From contig VBIW01000034.1 in NCBI GenBank assembly GCA_005880915.1, positions 310,001 to 374,000 on the forward strand: a stretch of DNA of 64,000 bases, given 5' to 3'. Every line of letters starts with the position of its first letter. Within the stretch, counting starts at the first letter, position 1. The DNA comes from Chloroflexota bacterium (lineage in GTDB: Bacteria; Chloroflexota; Dormibacteria; Dormibacterales; Dormibacteraceae). A program made the position numbers and the translations under genes. The notes under the pieces were generated by a model. The model did no database searches, was not told where the DNA came from, and saw nothing but the letters and a program-made list of their open reading frames with translations. This document shows positions 48,639 to 58,151 of this stretch, piece by piece.

Positions 48639-49654
48639 TACGCCGCCGCCCCCGCCGACTCCTCCTCGCCCTCCCGGGCGCTGTTGAACGCGCAGATCGC
48701 GACCTCGAGCATGTCGTCGGACGGTTCCCGCGTGGTGAACTTCTGGGTGCCGAGCACGGGCAGCAGCGCGACTCGCACCACCGGGTTGTAGCGGTGGCGC
48801 GCCATGTATCGAATGAGCTCGAACCCCGAGCCTGCGATGAGGGGGATCGCTAGGATCCGGCTTGCCACCAGCCAGAAGAGGTTGGGGTGGAACAGCGCAA
48901 CGATGCTGAACACGATCACGCTCACGACCAGCACGACGAGGAGAAATCCCGTCCCACAGCGCGGGTGCAGCGTGCTGGCGCGGCGGACAGACGGAACGTC
49001 GAGCGTCCAGCCCGACTCGAATGCGTTGATCGTCTTGTGCTCCGCCCCGTGGTACTGGAAGACCCGCCTCACGTCAGGCAGCAGCGAGATCGCGGCCAGA
49101 TAGCCGAGCACCAGGCCGACGCGAATAAGCCCCTCGACGAGGACGAAAGCAAAGCTTCCCGTGCGATGGACGGCGAAGTTGGCCAGGAGCAGCGGCAAGG
49201 CGATGAACAGGACGAGCGCAAAAACGCCCGCCGTCGCGACCGAGCCGGTGATCTCCTTCTTGCCGATCACCACGTTGTTGGCGCCTGCATTCACGTTGGC
49301 CGACCAGATGAGCGACTTCATGCCGAGGTGCAGCTGCTCGCCGATGAGCGCCAGCCCGCGCACGAACGGCAGCTTCCAAACGGGATTCACGTAGATGGGC
49401 GCCGTCAGCTCACCGCGGTTGATCACGATCTCCCGCTTGTGCGTCACCGGGTCATCCGCCGGCAACCGGACCGCGACGGCGTAGTGCCGCTTGCCACGCA
49501 TCATCACACCCTCGATGACGGCCTGCCCGCCATAAAAGAAAGGCTGGTTGTCGACGGCCTTCACCTCCCCACTCGCAGGGAAGGTCGCCGGCAACGCCGC
49601 CGGGTGGGGAGCCGGAGTCCCCGTTACCGGAGGCGCCGACTCCGGCTGTGGCAT
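48638..49654 (-). CDS. DUF1385 family membrane protein
   Basis: 338 aa; the ATG at 49654 directly follows the rpmE stop. NQPFFYGGQAVIEGVMMRGK is the family hallmark, with YHGAEHKTINAFE and HPRCGTGFLLVVLVVSVIVF later, and several membrane helices. DUF1385 neighbours rpmE and prfA in many bacteria; function unproven (often labelled metal-dependent). Residues about 16-34 (HPAALPATFPASGEV) are encoded by a palindromic repeat, so the natural N terminus may be near QPFFYGGQ. Confidence 0.88.
   Translation of the reverse strand: MPQPESAPPVTGTPAPHPAALPATFPASGEVKAVDNQPFFYGGQAVIEGVMMRGKRHYAVAVRLPADDPVTHKREIVINRGELTAPIYVNPVWKLPFVRGLALIGEQLHLGMKSLIWSANVNAGANNVVIGKKEITGSVATAGVFALVLFIALPLLLANFAVHRTGSFAFVLVEGLIRVGLVLGYLAAISLLPDVRRVFQYHGAEHKTINAFESGWTLDVPSVRRASTLHPRCGTGFLLVVLVVSVIVFSIVALFHPNLFWLVASRILAIPLIAGSGFELIRYMARHRYNPVVRVALLPVLGTQKFTTREPSDDMLEVAICAFNSAREGEEESAGAAA
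49560..49611. repeat. palindromic repeat element in DUF1385 5' end
   Basis: TTCACCTCCCCACTCGC (49560-49576) repeats the 34314 sequence. It is followed by imperfect pairing (CACCTCCC with GGGAAGGT, one mismatch) and GCCGGC / GCCGCC-like arms up to GGTGGGGAG at about 49611. Confidence 0.65.
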
Positions 49655-49864
49655 CTACGCCCGGGTCTTAGCAGCCCGCTTCCGGAACCGCTCGACCTGG
49701 CCGCCGGTGTCCACGATCCGCTGCGTGCCAGTGAAGAATGGGTGGCAGTTGGAGCAGATCTCGGTCTTGAGCTCCTTCCGCGTGGAACCCGTCGTCCAAC
49801 TGTTCCCGCATGCGCAGGTGACGACCGCGTCTTCGTAGAAGGTGGGGTGAATTTGTGCTTTCAA
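49655..49864 (-). CDS. rpmE: 50S ribosomal protein L31
   Basis: 69 aa, zinc-containing type: TCACGNSW and [19 protein letters not shown]. It binds at the intersubunit bridge. It is first of the long run to mreB. Confidence 0.96.
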   Translation of the reverse strand: MKAQIHPTFYEDAVVTCACGNSWTTGSTRKELKTEICSNCHPFFTGTQRIVDTGGQVERFRKRAAKTRA

Positions 49865-49886
49865 TGGGTTACTCCAGGGGGCTAGT

Positions 49887-50774
49887 TTACCGAGCCAACG
49901 CCGTGAACAAACTCTCGGCCTGCAAGCTCATGACGCCGAGGTAGATGACAAGACCCAGCCATGCCGCTCCCAGGGCCAGGCGCGCCTGCATAGGAACCGA
50001 GGTGTAGTACGGGTTGTTAGCGTTCCGAAATCCGGCGCGCATCGTCTGGATGCCGAGCACGGCGATGATGATCAGCAGGAAGCTGGCGAAGTGGAACACG
50101 AAGACGCTGACGCCGATCATGACAAGACCGGCGACCTGGAACCAGGGCGAAACCGGCGCGAGGATCCAGGCGCCGTCGAGCTGCCATACGGGGATCAAGT
50201 TCAAGAGGTTCAGGAAGAACCCGATTGACGCGGCCAGAAGGAAGACTGGATTCTGCGTCGAGCTGTAGAGGACCCAGGCGACGGTGGCGCCGAGCGTTCC
50301 GGCGATCGGGCCGGCGATGCCGATCTGCGCCTGCTTCAAGGCGTCCGTGGGGTGCTGCCGCTGAAAGATCGCGGCGCCCAGGAAGGGGATGAATATCGGT
50401 GCTGTCGCATGCATTCCCTGACGCCTGATCTCGAGCACATGGCCCATCTCATGGACGAACAGCATCACCACCAGCGCTACGGCAAACCAGCCGCCATAGA
50501 GCAGCGAATAGGCCCCAAAGCTGACCATGGCCGAGAGCAGCGTCGCCAGCGCCGGGATCTTGAACACAAAAAACAAGCCGTACTTGACGACCGCCCACAC
50601 CGCAAGCGCAGCGGAGCCCAGCCAGCCCACCGCACCGCGATTCCCGCCCTGCTTTGGCGTCGGCGAGTAGTGGTACGGCGACTGCGGCGGGATGTCCGAG
50701 GTCGCCTGGTACTGCGGCGGCGGGGGGATGTACTGGCCGCCCTGCGGGGGCAGATAGGGGTCGTTCTGGCTCAA
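49887..50774 (-). CDS. site-2 protease family (M50) membrane metallopeptidase
   Basis: 295 aa. A Pro/Gln/Tyr-rich cytoplasmic start (about 1-45) is followed by membrane helices. The zinc site HEMGH occurs in [20 protein letters not shown], and the third ligand lies in [17 protein letters not shown]. Substrates are unknown; such proteases release membrane-bound regulators or clear signal peptides. Confidence 0.9.
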   Translation of the reverse strand: MSQNDPYLPPQGGQYIPPPPQYQATSDIPPQSPYHYSPTPKQGGNRGAVGWLGSAALAVWAVVKYGLFFVFKIPALATLLSAMVSFGAYSLLYGGWFAVALVVMLFVHEMGHVLEIRRQGMHATAPIFIPFLGAAIFQRQHPTDALKQAQIGIAGPIAGTLGATVAWVLYSSTQNPVFLLAASIGFFLNLLNLIPVWQLDGAWILAPVSPWFQVAGLVMIGVSVFVFHFASFLLIIIAVLGIQTMRAGFRNANNPYYTSVPMQARLALGAAWLGLVIYLGVMSLQAESLFTALAR

Positions 50775-50831
50775 TGGATTACCTCTTTCTAGATACCCGC
50801 TACCCGGGTGGACTAATCCCGGATTCCGGTT

Positions 50832-51833
50832 CTAGCTCGGTCCCACTGCCACGTGATGCCGTGTCGTCAGGCGGCGGACCGTCGCGTGGCGGCTCGACAG
50901 GACCAGGGACTGGGTCTCAGCAAATCCACTGCCAAAACTGACCCCAGGAAGGAGCGGACCGCCCGTCACGCCGGTGATCGCCACCTCGATGTCGGTCGCC
51001 GGCGCGAGCTCGGCCATGCCGTAGACATGCGATCCGGCGTCTCCTGCCAGGCTCTTCTCCTCGTCGTTGCGCGGCATCAGGCGGACCAGGAACTCTCCAC
51101 CCAGGCAGCGCACCGCGCACGCTGCGATCAGGGTGGCGTACAGGTCGCCGATTCCGATCGCGGCGTCGATTCCCGTGCCAGGCAGGGCGGCCATCACCGC
51201 GCTTGCGAAGTCGCCTTCCTCCAGGGTGCGGATGCGGGCGCCGGTAGCTGCCACCTCGGCGATCAGCTCCTGGTGACGAGGTCGCTCGAGGATGGCGACG
51301 GTCAGGTCCTGGACGCGCACATCGCTGGCGAACGCGATCCGGCGAAGGTTGTCGGCGATCGAGTCGTCCATGTCGATTGCGCCGCGGGCGACCGGTCCGG
51401 CGACGAACTTCTCCACCTGGGGCACCGCGGGCAGCCGCGCAAAGCCTCCCGGCTCGACCGCGACCAGCAATGAGACGGAGTTGATGTGGCCGCGCGCGAC
51501 CTGGGTTGACCCCTCGACCGGGTAGACGCCGAGGTCGACCTTCCGATCGCCGCCGCCGATCACCATGCCGTGCGGCATATGGGTGTGGTGACGCGGGCTC
51601 AGCACGACGGTTCCGGTCAGGCCGGAACGTTCGAACGCGTGCCGCATCGCGTCGCCGGCCGCTTCGCTGACCCGATCGGGATCGCCCTTACCGAGGTAGC
51701 TCGCGCAGACGATTGCCGCAGCTTCGGTGGCCTGGACGAGCTCGAATCCAAGCTCGCGATGCTCCTCCCCACCTGTGGGGAGATGGGCGGCGGGCCCAGA
51801 GGGGCTGCGTGAAACGCTGCTGTGCGGGTCCAT
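50832..51833 (-). CDS. GlpX-like protein (class II fructose-1,6-bisphosphatase fold), divergent
   Basis: 333 aa. The overall GlpX fold is recognisable: ELVQATEAAAIVCASYLGKG, HINSVSLLVAV, DVRVQDLTVAILERPRHQEL and AACAVRCLGGEF. But metal-site motifs are altered: the DEAPMLYIGE block is RHHTHMPHGMVIGGG (about 81-95), DPxEGT is YPVEGS (104-109), and GGAPEGV is GIGDLYATL (227-235). The N terminus (about 15-24, AAHLPTGGEE) is encoded by a palindromic repeat; no other usual start exists before the conserved helix. Phosphatase activity is doubtful. Confidence 0.8.
   Translation of the reverse strand: MDPHSSVSRSPSGPAAHLPTGGEEHRELGFELVQATEAAAIVCASYLGKGDPDRVSEAAGDAMRHAFERSGLTGTVVLSPRHHTHMPHGMVIGGGDRKVDLGVYPVEGSTQVARGHINSVSLLVAVEPGGFARLPAVPQVEKFVAGPVARGAIDMDDSIADNLRRIAFASDVRVQDLTVAILERPRHQELIAEVAATGARIRTLEEGDFASAVMAALPGTGIDAAIGIGDLYATLIAACAVRCLGGEFLVRLMPRNDEEKSLAGDAGSHVYGMAELAPATDIEVAITGVTGGPLLPGVSFGSGFAETQSLVLSSRHATVRRLTTRHHVAVGPS
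51765..51782. repeat. palindromic repeat element in glpX-like 5' end
   Basis: CTCCCCAC-CT-GTGGGGAG is a perfect 8-base-pair palindrome. On the minus strand it encodes HLPTGGE in the same frame as the copy at 28954 encodes HPLPTGE. Confidence 0.75.
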
Positions 51834-51842
51834 GCGTGATGC

Positions 51843-53552
<1,710 letters not shown>

Positions 53553-53651
53553 TCACCCGGTCTTTGAGCTCGTCACAGCGTCTTCCTGGCAGTCGGGCTC
53601 CGCCCGGCTGCGACCCACGACTCGATGGCCTCCCAGCGTCCGGGCGAGTAG

Positions 53652-54305
53652 CTAAACCTTTACTTCGGCTTTTGGCTCCAGGATGACCACCTTGGTGTCG
53701 TATTCAGCTACCGAGGACCTCTGTACCGCAAGCTTCGGCTGCGGCTCCGCAGCCGTCACCCCCATCTCCTTGAGGAAGCGGTCGATCGGGTCCAGCTCGA
53801 GCTTGAGGCCGGGGATCGCGTAGTGCATCGGGACGACGTAGCGCGGTTCTAGCTGGCGCACCACCTCCGCGGCTTGCGCGGCATTCATGGTCGCCCGGCC
53901 GCCGACCGGCACGAGAAGCACGTCGGGCGAGGCGACAGCCTCTGATTCGGCGTCGTCCAGCTTGTGCCCAAGGTCGCCGAGGTGGCAGACCCGAACGTCG
54001 TCGATCTCGATCAGGTAGACGGTGTTGCGGCCATGCTTCGCGCCTTTATCTGCGTCGTGGTAGGTCGGGATGCCGATCACGCTGACCCCTGCCACCTCGT
54101 ACTCGCCCGGTCCGCGAATCTCGTACGCGCCGTCTCGGACTACCTGGGTGAAGTTGTGGTTGTCGTGCTCATGGCTGATGGTCACTACCTCCGCGTCCAT
54201 GCGCCCGAGCTTCAGCCCGATCGCAGGTGGGTATGGATCGGTGACCACCGCCGCGCCTCGGCCGCGCAGCCGGAAGCAGCCGTGTCCAAGCCATGTGACG
54301 TCCAA
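53652..54305 (-). CDS. metallo-beta-lactamase fold protein (UlaG/COG2220-like)
   Basis: 217 aa. It reads DVTWLGHGCFRLRGRG, VVTISHEHDNHNFTQV (HxHxxH metal motif variant), VRVCHLGDLGHKLDD and VVPMHYAI. The fold suggests hydrolysis of a small ester or phosphoester substrate; the identity is unknown. It lies between pyrG and argS and may share their transcript. Confidence 0.85.
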   Translation of the reverse strand: MDVTWLGHGCFRLRGRGAAVVTDPYPPAIGLKLGRMDAEVVTISHEHDNHNFTQVVRDGAYEIRGPGEYEVAGVSVIGIPTYHDADKGAKHGRNTVYLIEIDDVRVCHLGDLGHKLDDAESEAVASPDVLLVPVGGRATMNAAQAAEVVRQLEPRYVVPMHYAIPGLKLELDPIDRFLKEMGVTAAEPQPKLAVQRSSVAEYDTKVVILEPKAEVKV

Positions 54306-54323
54306 TGCTTTTTTCCTCGCTCC

Positions 54324-55964
54324 TTACATGCGCTCGGGCGCGCTGACGCCCATCAGCTCGAGGGCTGTCTTCAAAGTGTGACGTGCCGCCCGGCACAGCT
54401 CCAGCCGCGCCCTTGCTAATTCCGGATCGTCCACCACCACCCGATGCTCCCTCTGGGCGTTCCCCGCGTGATAGAAGCGGTGCACGGCGGTCGCCAGGTC
54501 ATGCACGTAATAAGGAATGCGATGCGGCTCGAGCACGGCGGTCGCGTCCTCGACGATGTCGGGCCAGAATGCGAGCTGGCGGGCCACGTCGAGCTCCCAT
54601 TGGTGCCCAAGCAGCGTGACGTCGGCCGTTTCTGGCAGACGCGGATGCCGCTCCGCGGCCGCCACCTCGACGTTCGACAGCCGGGCGTGCGCGTACTGCG
54701 CGTAATACACGGGGTTTTCACTGCCCTGCGTGACCGCCAGCTCGAGGTCGAACTCGATCGTGGTGTCCGGCGAACGGAGCAGATAGAAGTAGCGGACCGC
54801 ATCCGAGCCCACTCGGTCGACCAGCTCATCCAGCGTCACGAAGCGACCCGCCCTCTTTGACATCTTGCCCTCTTTGAGGTTGACCATCTGGTGGAGGATG
54901 ATCACCAGCTTTTGCGGGTCGAACCCCAACGCCGCGGCGGCGGACTTCATGCGCGGAACGTACCCATGGTGGTCCGAGGCCCAGACCTCGATCACCCTGT
55001 TGAAATCACGCTGCTCGAAACGGCTGAGGAGATAGCCCAGGTCGGAAGCGAAGTAGGTCGGCTGCCCGTTGGCGCGGATTACGACACGATCCTCTTCCTC
55101 GTCATTGGGTTCACCGAACCACAGCGCGCCATCCCGCTCCTTGATGTGGCCTGACTCACGAAGCCTTTCGATCGCCCTCTGCGGCAGGCCGGTTTCCCAC
55201 AGCTTGTTTTCGTAGTACCACTCGTCGTAGCGCACGGACAACCTCGCGACGGTGGCCCTTATCCGCTCGACCATCTTTTCGATCGCGTACATCCGCAGCT
55301 TCGGCTCGGCCTCCTCCTCGGGGACCGTGTCGATGCCAGGGAGGTCGTGACGAGCCATGTCGGCCAGCTCGACGACGTAGTCACCCGTGTACCCGCCCTC
55401 CGGTGGCTCTTTGCCGTGCAGGCGGGCGTACACCGATGCGCCAAACCTTCGCGTCTGCGTGTTGTCCGAGTTGACGTAGTACTCGCGCTGCACAGAGTGC
55501 CCGGTGAACTCGAGGAGCCTGCAGAGCGAGTCGCCGAGAGTCACGCCTCGTCCGTGCCCGATGTGGAGCGGGCCTGTCGGGTTGACGCTGCCGAACTCCA
55601 CCTGGAGGCGTTCGCCACGCCCGATGTCGCGCCCGCCGTAACCGGGTGCAATTCGCGTCACGAGCTGGCGAAGCCAGTCATCGGTCAGCCGGAAGTTCAC
55701 GTAGCCCTTTTCGGCCGCCGCCGTGGCCGCCCCTTCCGGAACGACGACTTTCTCGGCGAGCCGGACGGCGATCTCATCAGGCCGCGACCGCAAAACTCGG
55801 GCAAGCTTCAGCCCGGCCGAGCTTGCGTAGTCGCCGTGTTCAGGCACCTTCGCCCGCCCGAGCTCGAGGTCAGGGATATCGCCTTCGACTCCAAGTGCGC
55901 GCACCGCCTGGTGGAGCGCGTCGTTGATGCGCTCGCGCACGCCTGCCGATATCACCGACGTCAC
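54324..55964 (-). CDS. argS: arginyl-tRNA synthetase
   Basis: 546 aa. Class Ia synthetase: VEFGSVNPTGPLHIGHGRG (HIGH), EGKMSKRAGRFVTLDEL (KMSKS) and a C-terminal anticodon-binding domain with VHRFYHAGN. Its start overlaps the end of the gene at 55961 by four bases. Confidence 0.96.
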   Translation of the reverse strand: MTSVISAGVRERINDALHQAVRALGVEGDIPDLELGRAKVPEHGDYASSAGLKLARVLRSRPDEIAVRLAEKVVVPEGAATAAAEKGYVNFRLTDDWLRQLVTRIAPGYGGRDIGRGERLQVEFGSVNPTGPLHIGHGRGVTLGDSLCRLLEFTGHSVQREYYVNSDNTQTRRFGASVYARLHGKEPPEGGYTGDYVVELADMARHDLPGIDTVPEEEAEPKLRMYAIEKMVERIRATVARLSVRYDEWYYENKLWETGLPQRAIERLRESGHIKERDGALWFGEPNDEEEDRVVIRANGQPTYFASDLGYLLSRFEQRDFNRVIEVWASDHHGYVPRMKSAAAALGFDPQKLVIILHQMVNLKEGKMSKRAGRFVTLDELVDRVGSDAVRYFYLLRSPDTTIEFDLELAVTQGSENPVYYAQYAHARLSNVEVAAAERHPRLPETADVTLLGHQWELDVARQLAFWPDIVEDATAVLEPHRIPYYVHDLATAVHRFYHAGNAQREHRVVVDDPELARARLELCRAARHTLKTALELMGVSAPERM

Positions 55965-57019
55965 AAGCAGGCCGGATGCTGGGCGCTCAGCGTCAGCTCG
56001 GCCTGGCTCGAGCTCGTGCCCCGCCAGTACGTGACCGTCACCCGCTGGCTGGCGTGAAAGCGCGAGCGGAGCAGCAGCGAGAGCGGATGCGCTGCGTCGA
56101 TGTGCACGTCGTCGAGCTGGGTGATGACGTCGCCCGCTTTCAAGCCTGCCGCTCCGGCCGGACCGCCCTTATCGAGGATCACCAGCTGGCTGCCCTCAGG
56201 CACTCCGTTGAGGGATGCGGTTTCAGGCGAGACGTCGGTCGTCGTCGCGCCGATGGACGCGACCGTGACCTGGCCGGTTGAGGACAGGATCTGCTGGACG
56301 TCGTCCTGGATGTCGGCGACGTTGAGGCCGAACCCTGCGGTCGCAACCGCCGACTCCATCGCGATCCCTACCACCTGACTTCCCACGTTGAGCAGCGGGC
56401 CGCCGGACGTGCCGCCGTCAATCGCCACGCTGGTCTGGATCGTGTCGCTGAACTGGATGGTGTGGCCGATGGTCAGCGGATCTTTGCCCGCAGCGACCCG
56501 ATGCATCGCGCTTACATAACCAGGGGTGACGGCGCCACCGGCCGCGGGACCCCCGACGGCGACTATGACCTGGCCCTGCGCCAACGCGGTGGGGTCGGCA
56601 AAGCCGAGCGTCGGCAGCCCGCTGACCTTGTCGATCTTGATCACGGCGACGCCGGTCTGGCAGTCGTAATCCACGAGACGCGCGTCGTGTGGCTTGGAGT
56701 CGCCCGGCACGAGCACAGTCATCCCGCTGGCACCGGCGATCACGTTGATGTTGGTCACGATGTAGCCGTCGCTCGTCGCCAGGTACCCGGATCCGTCGAC
56801 GATGGTCGGCTGGCGCTGGGTGACGATGCTGACGACCGCCGGTCGCGCCTTGGCGGCGGCTTGCACGATGGCCGAGTCCTGAGAGATCGTCACGCCGTTG
56901 CGCAGGTTGACCTGCTGGTTGTTGGTTCGTGCCTGTTCACGCAGCACGGCCAGAGTGACGCCGGTGGCGACGAGGATGGTCACGACCAGGCCGGCGGCGA
57001 CGGCCGCGATGGCTCGCAT
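55961..57019 (-). CDS. HtrA-like trypsin-fold protein with PDZ, catalytic His and Asp replaced
   Basis: 352 aa. N-terminal membrane anchor (about 5-27), trypsin-like domain (about 55-250) and PDZ domain (about 265-350, VPEGSQLVILDKGGPAGAAG). Alignment by motif with DegP/HtrA: TNNHV is TNINV, so His becomes Asn92; the TDLAVLKI segment is TGVAVIKI, so Asp becomes Gly123; GxSGGP is kept with Ser205. Two of three triad members are lost, so proteolysis by the usual mechanism is not expected. A role as peptide-binding chaperone or sensor is possible. It is coupled to argS by overlap. Confidence 0.85.
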   Translation of the reverse strand: MRAIAAVAAGLVVTILVATGVTLAVLREQARTNNQQVNLRNGVTISQDSAIVQAAAKARPAVVSIVTQRQPTIVDGSGYLATSDGYIVTNINVIAGASGMTVLVPGDSKPHDARLVDYDCQTGVAVIKIDKVSGLPTLGFADPTALAQGQVIVAVGGPAAGGAVTPGYVSAMHRVAAGKDPLTIGHTIQFSDTIQTSVAIDGGTSGGPLLNVGSQVVGIAMESAVATAGFGLNVADIQDDVQQILSSTGQVTVASIGATTTDVSPETASLNGVPEGSQLVILDKGGPAGAAGLKAGDVITQLDDVHIDAAHPLSLLLRSRFHASQRVTVTYWRGTSSSQAELTLSAQHPACL

Positions 57020-57043
57020 GAGTTGATAGTAGGTTGGCGGCTG

Positions 57044-57532
57044 TTACGTGCCGTTGCTCGGGTCGAGGGGATACCAGGTCATGACGAGCTGGCGGTTCGG
57101 CTCGAAACCAGCTGACTTGTAAAGCCTGACGGCGGCCTCGTTGTCGGGCCGCGTCCAGACGTACGCAAGGGTCACGCCGCGCTCGGCGAAAAGCCTCACC
57201 GCCTGGCGGACGAGCATCTCCCCGATTCCGCGACCGCGGTGGCCTTCCGTCACGTACAGCTCGGCGACCTCGCCCTCGAGGCCCGTGCCCGGGTCGTAGA
57301 GGACGATCCAGCAGAAGCCGACCACCTGGCCCACCTCGTCGCGGACCGCGTAGATGACGTTCTCACCGCGGAACGCCGCAGGGACCTGGGTCAGGACACG
57401 CTCGATCTCCTCGCGGGGCAGCTGCGGGTGGTCGCTGTAATGGACCTGTTCGCTAAGGTGGAGCTCGACGAGCAGCGGTTTGATGAGCGAATAATCGCCG
57501 GCCCCAAGGCGTTCGACGTCGAGCGTTCGCAT
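57044..57532 (-). CDS. GNAT family N-acetyltransferase
   Basis: 162 aa. The acetyl-CoA binding motif is VTEGHRGRGIGEMLVRQAVR (Q/RxxGxG/A type), with AELYVTEGH before it and NEAAVRLYKSAGFEPNRQLV after. Acceptor unknown. It lies divergent from tRNA-Thr. Confidence 0.9.
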   Translation of the reverse strand: MRTLDVERLGAGDYSLIKPLLVELHLSEQVHYSDHPQLPREEIERVLTQVPAAFRGENVIYAVRDEVGQVVGFCWIVLYDPGTGLEGEVAELYVTEGHRGRGIGEMLVRQAVRLFAERGVTLAYVWTRPDNEAAVRLYKSAGFEPNRQLVMTWYPLDPSNGT

Positions 57533-57557
57533 CCCCGTCCGATGTTAGCCTAGGCCC

Positions 57558-57585
57558 TCGCGACATGGCCAAATTTCTGTCGCGA
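57558..57585. promoter_or_regulatory. 8-12-8 inverted repeat between GNAT gene and tRNA-Thr
   Basis: TCGCGACA (57558-57565) and TGTCGCGA (57578-57585) are perfect arms around a 12-base spacer that is A/T-rich on one side. The site sits in the divergent intergenic region, seven bases before tRNA-Thr and 26 bases before the GNAT start. It fits a dimeric repressor site or a hairpin. Confidence 0.5.
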
Positions 57586-57591
57586 AGTTGC

Positions 57592-57667
57592 GCCGACGTA
57601 GCTCAGCTGGCAGAGCAGCCGCCTCGTAAGTGGCAGGTCGTGGGTTCGAATCCCACCGTCGGCTCCA
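57592..57667 (+). tRNA. tRNA-Thr (CGT)
   Basis: Acceptor GCCGACG pairs with CGTCGGC. The anticodon stem GCCGC/GTGGC holds CTCGTAA (anticodon CGT), and the T arm is GTGGG-TTCGAAT-CCCAC. The discriminator is T and CCA is encoded. It reads ACG codons. Confidence 0.96.
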
Positions 57668-57757
57668 GGCGCCCCGGCTTGCCTTGACGCGTTAGGCGCC
57701 AAACGCCTGTCGCGGTGCGGCCGGCAGGGTGCGTCTGGCGGCAAACGAGCGGGATAG

Positions 57758-57802
57758 GCCAGCACCCTTGCAATGCAAGGATCCTTGCGTTACAGTGCTG
57801 GC
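57758..57802. promoter_or_regulatory. nested palindromic operator over the padR promoter
   Basis: Outer arms GCCAGCAC (57758-57765) and GTGCTGGC (57795-57802) enclose CCTTGCA-A-TGCAAGG (57766-57780) and GCAAGGATCCTTGC (57775-57788), so the half-site CCTTGC(A/G) occurs three times. TTGCAA (57769) and TTACAG (57790) could be -35 and -10 boxes. PadR proteins bind such dyads at their own promoters. Confidence 0.65.
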
Positions 57803-58151
57803 ATTGCCGATCGACGGTCTAGCCACCCAGCTCCGGAAGGGAGTCATTGAGTACTGCGTGCTTGCCATGCTCAAAGAAGGGCCTCGCTACGGCGGAGAGG
57901 TGATCGAGCTGTTGCGGGGTCGCGGGCAGCTCTTGATCAGCGAGGGCACGATCTACCCTTTGTTGTCGCGCATGAGGTCTGAAGGCCTCGTGGACACAGA
58001 GTGGCGCGACACGCCGGGCGGCGCGCCGCGGCGCTATTACCGTCTCACCAGGTCCGGGCAAAAGGCGGTTTCGGAGTTCCGCGACGAGTGGCTCAAGTTC
58101 CGCGATTCGGTGGACGATATCTTTCGCGCCGACGGAGGAAAAACGCGATGA
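57795..58151 (+). CDS. PadR family transcriptional regulator
   Basis: 118 aa from GTG 57795; TTG 57804 is an alternative and either could give a leaderless mRNA given the promoter position. The winged helix has LRKGVIEYCVLAMLKEGPRY, ISEGTIYPLLSRMRSEGLVD (recognition helix) and the wing WRDTPGGAPRRYYRLTRSGQ. PadR types sense small molecules or envelope stress and repress neighbouring genes. The stop overlaps the next start (ATGA). Confidence 0.9.
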   Translation: MLALPIDGLATQLRKGVIEYCVLAMLKEGPRYGGEVIELLRGRGQLLISEGTIYPLLSRMRSEGLVDTEWRDTPGGAPRRYYRLTRSGQKAVSEFRDEWLKFRDSVDDIFRADGGKTR

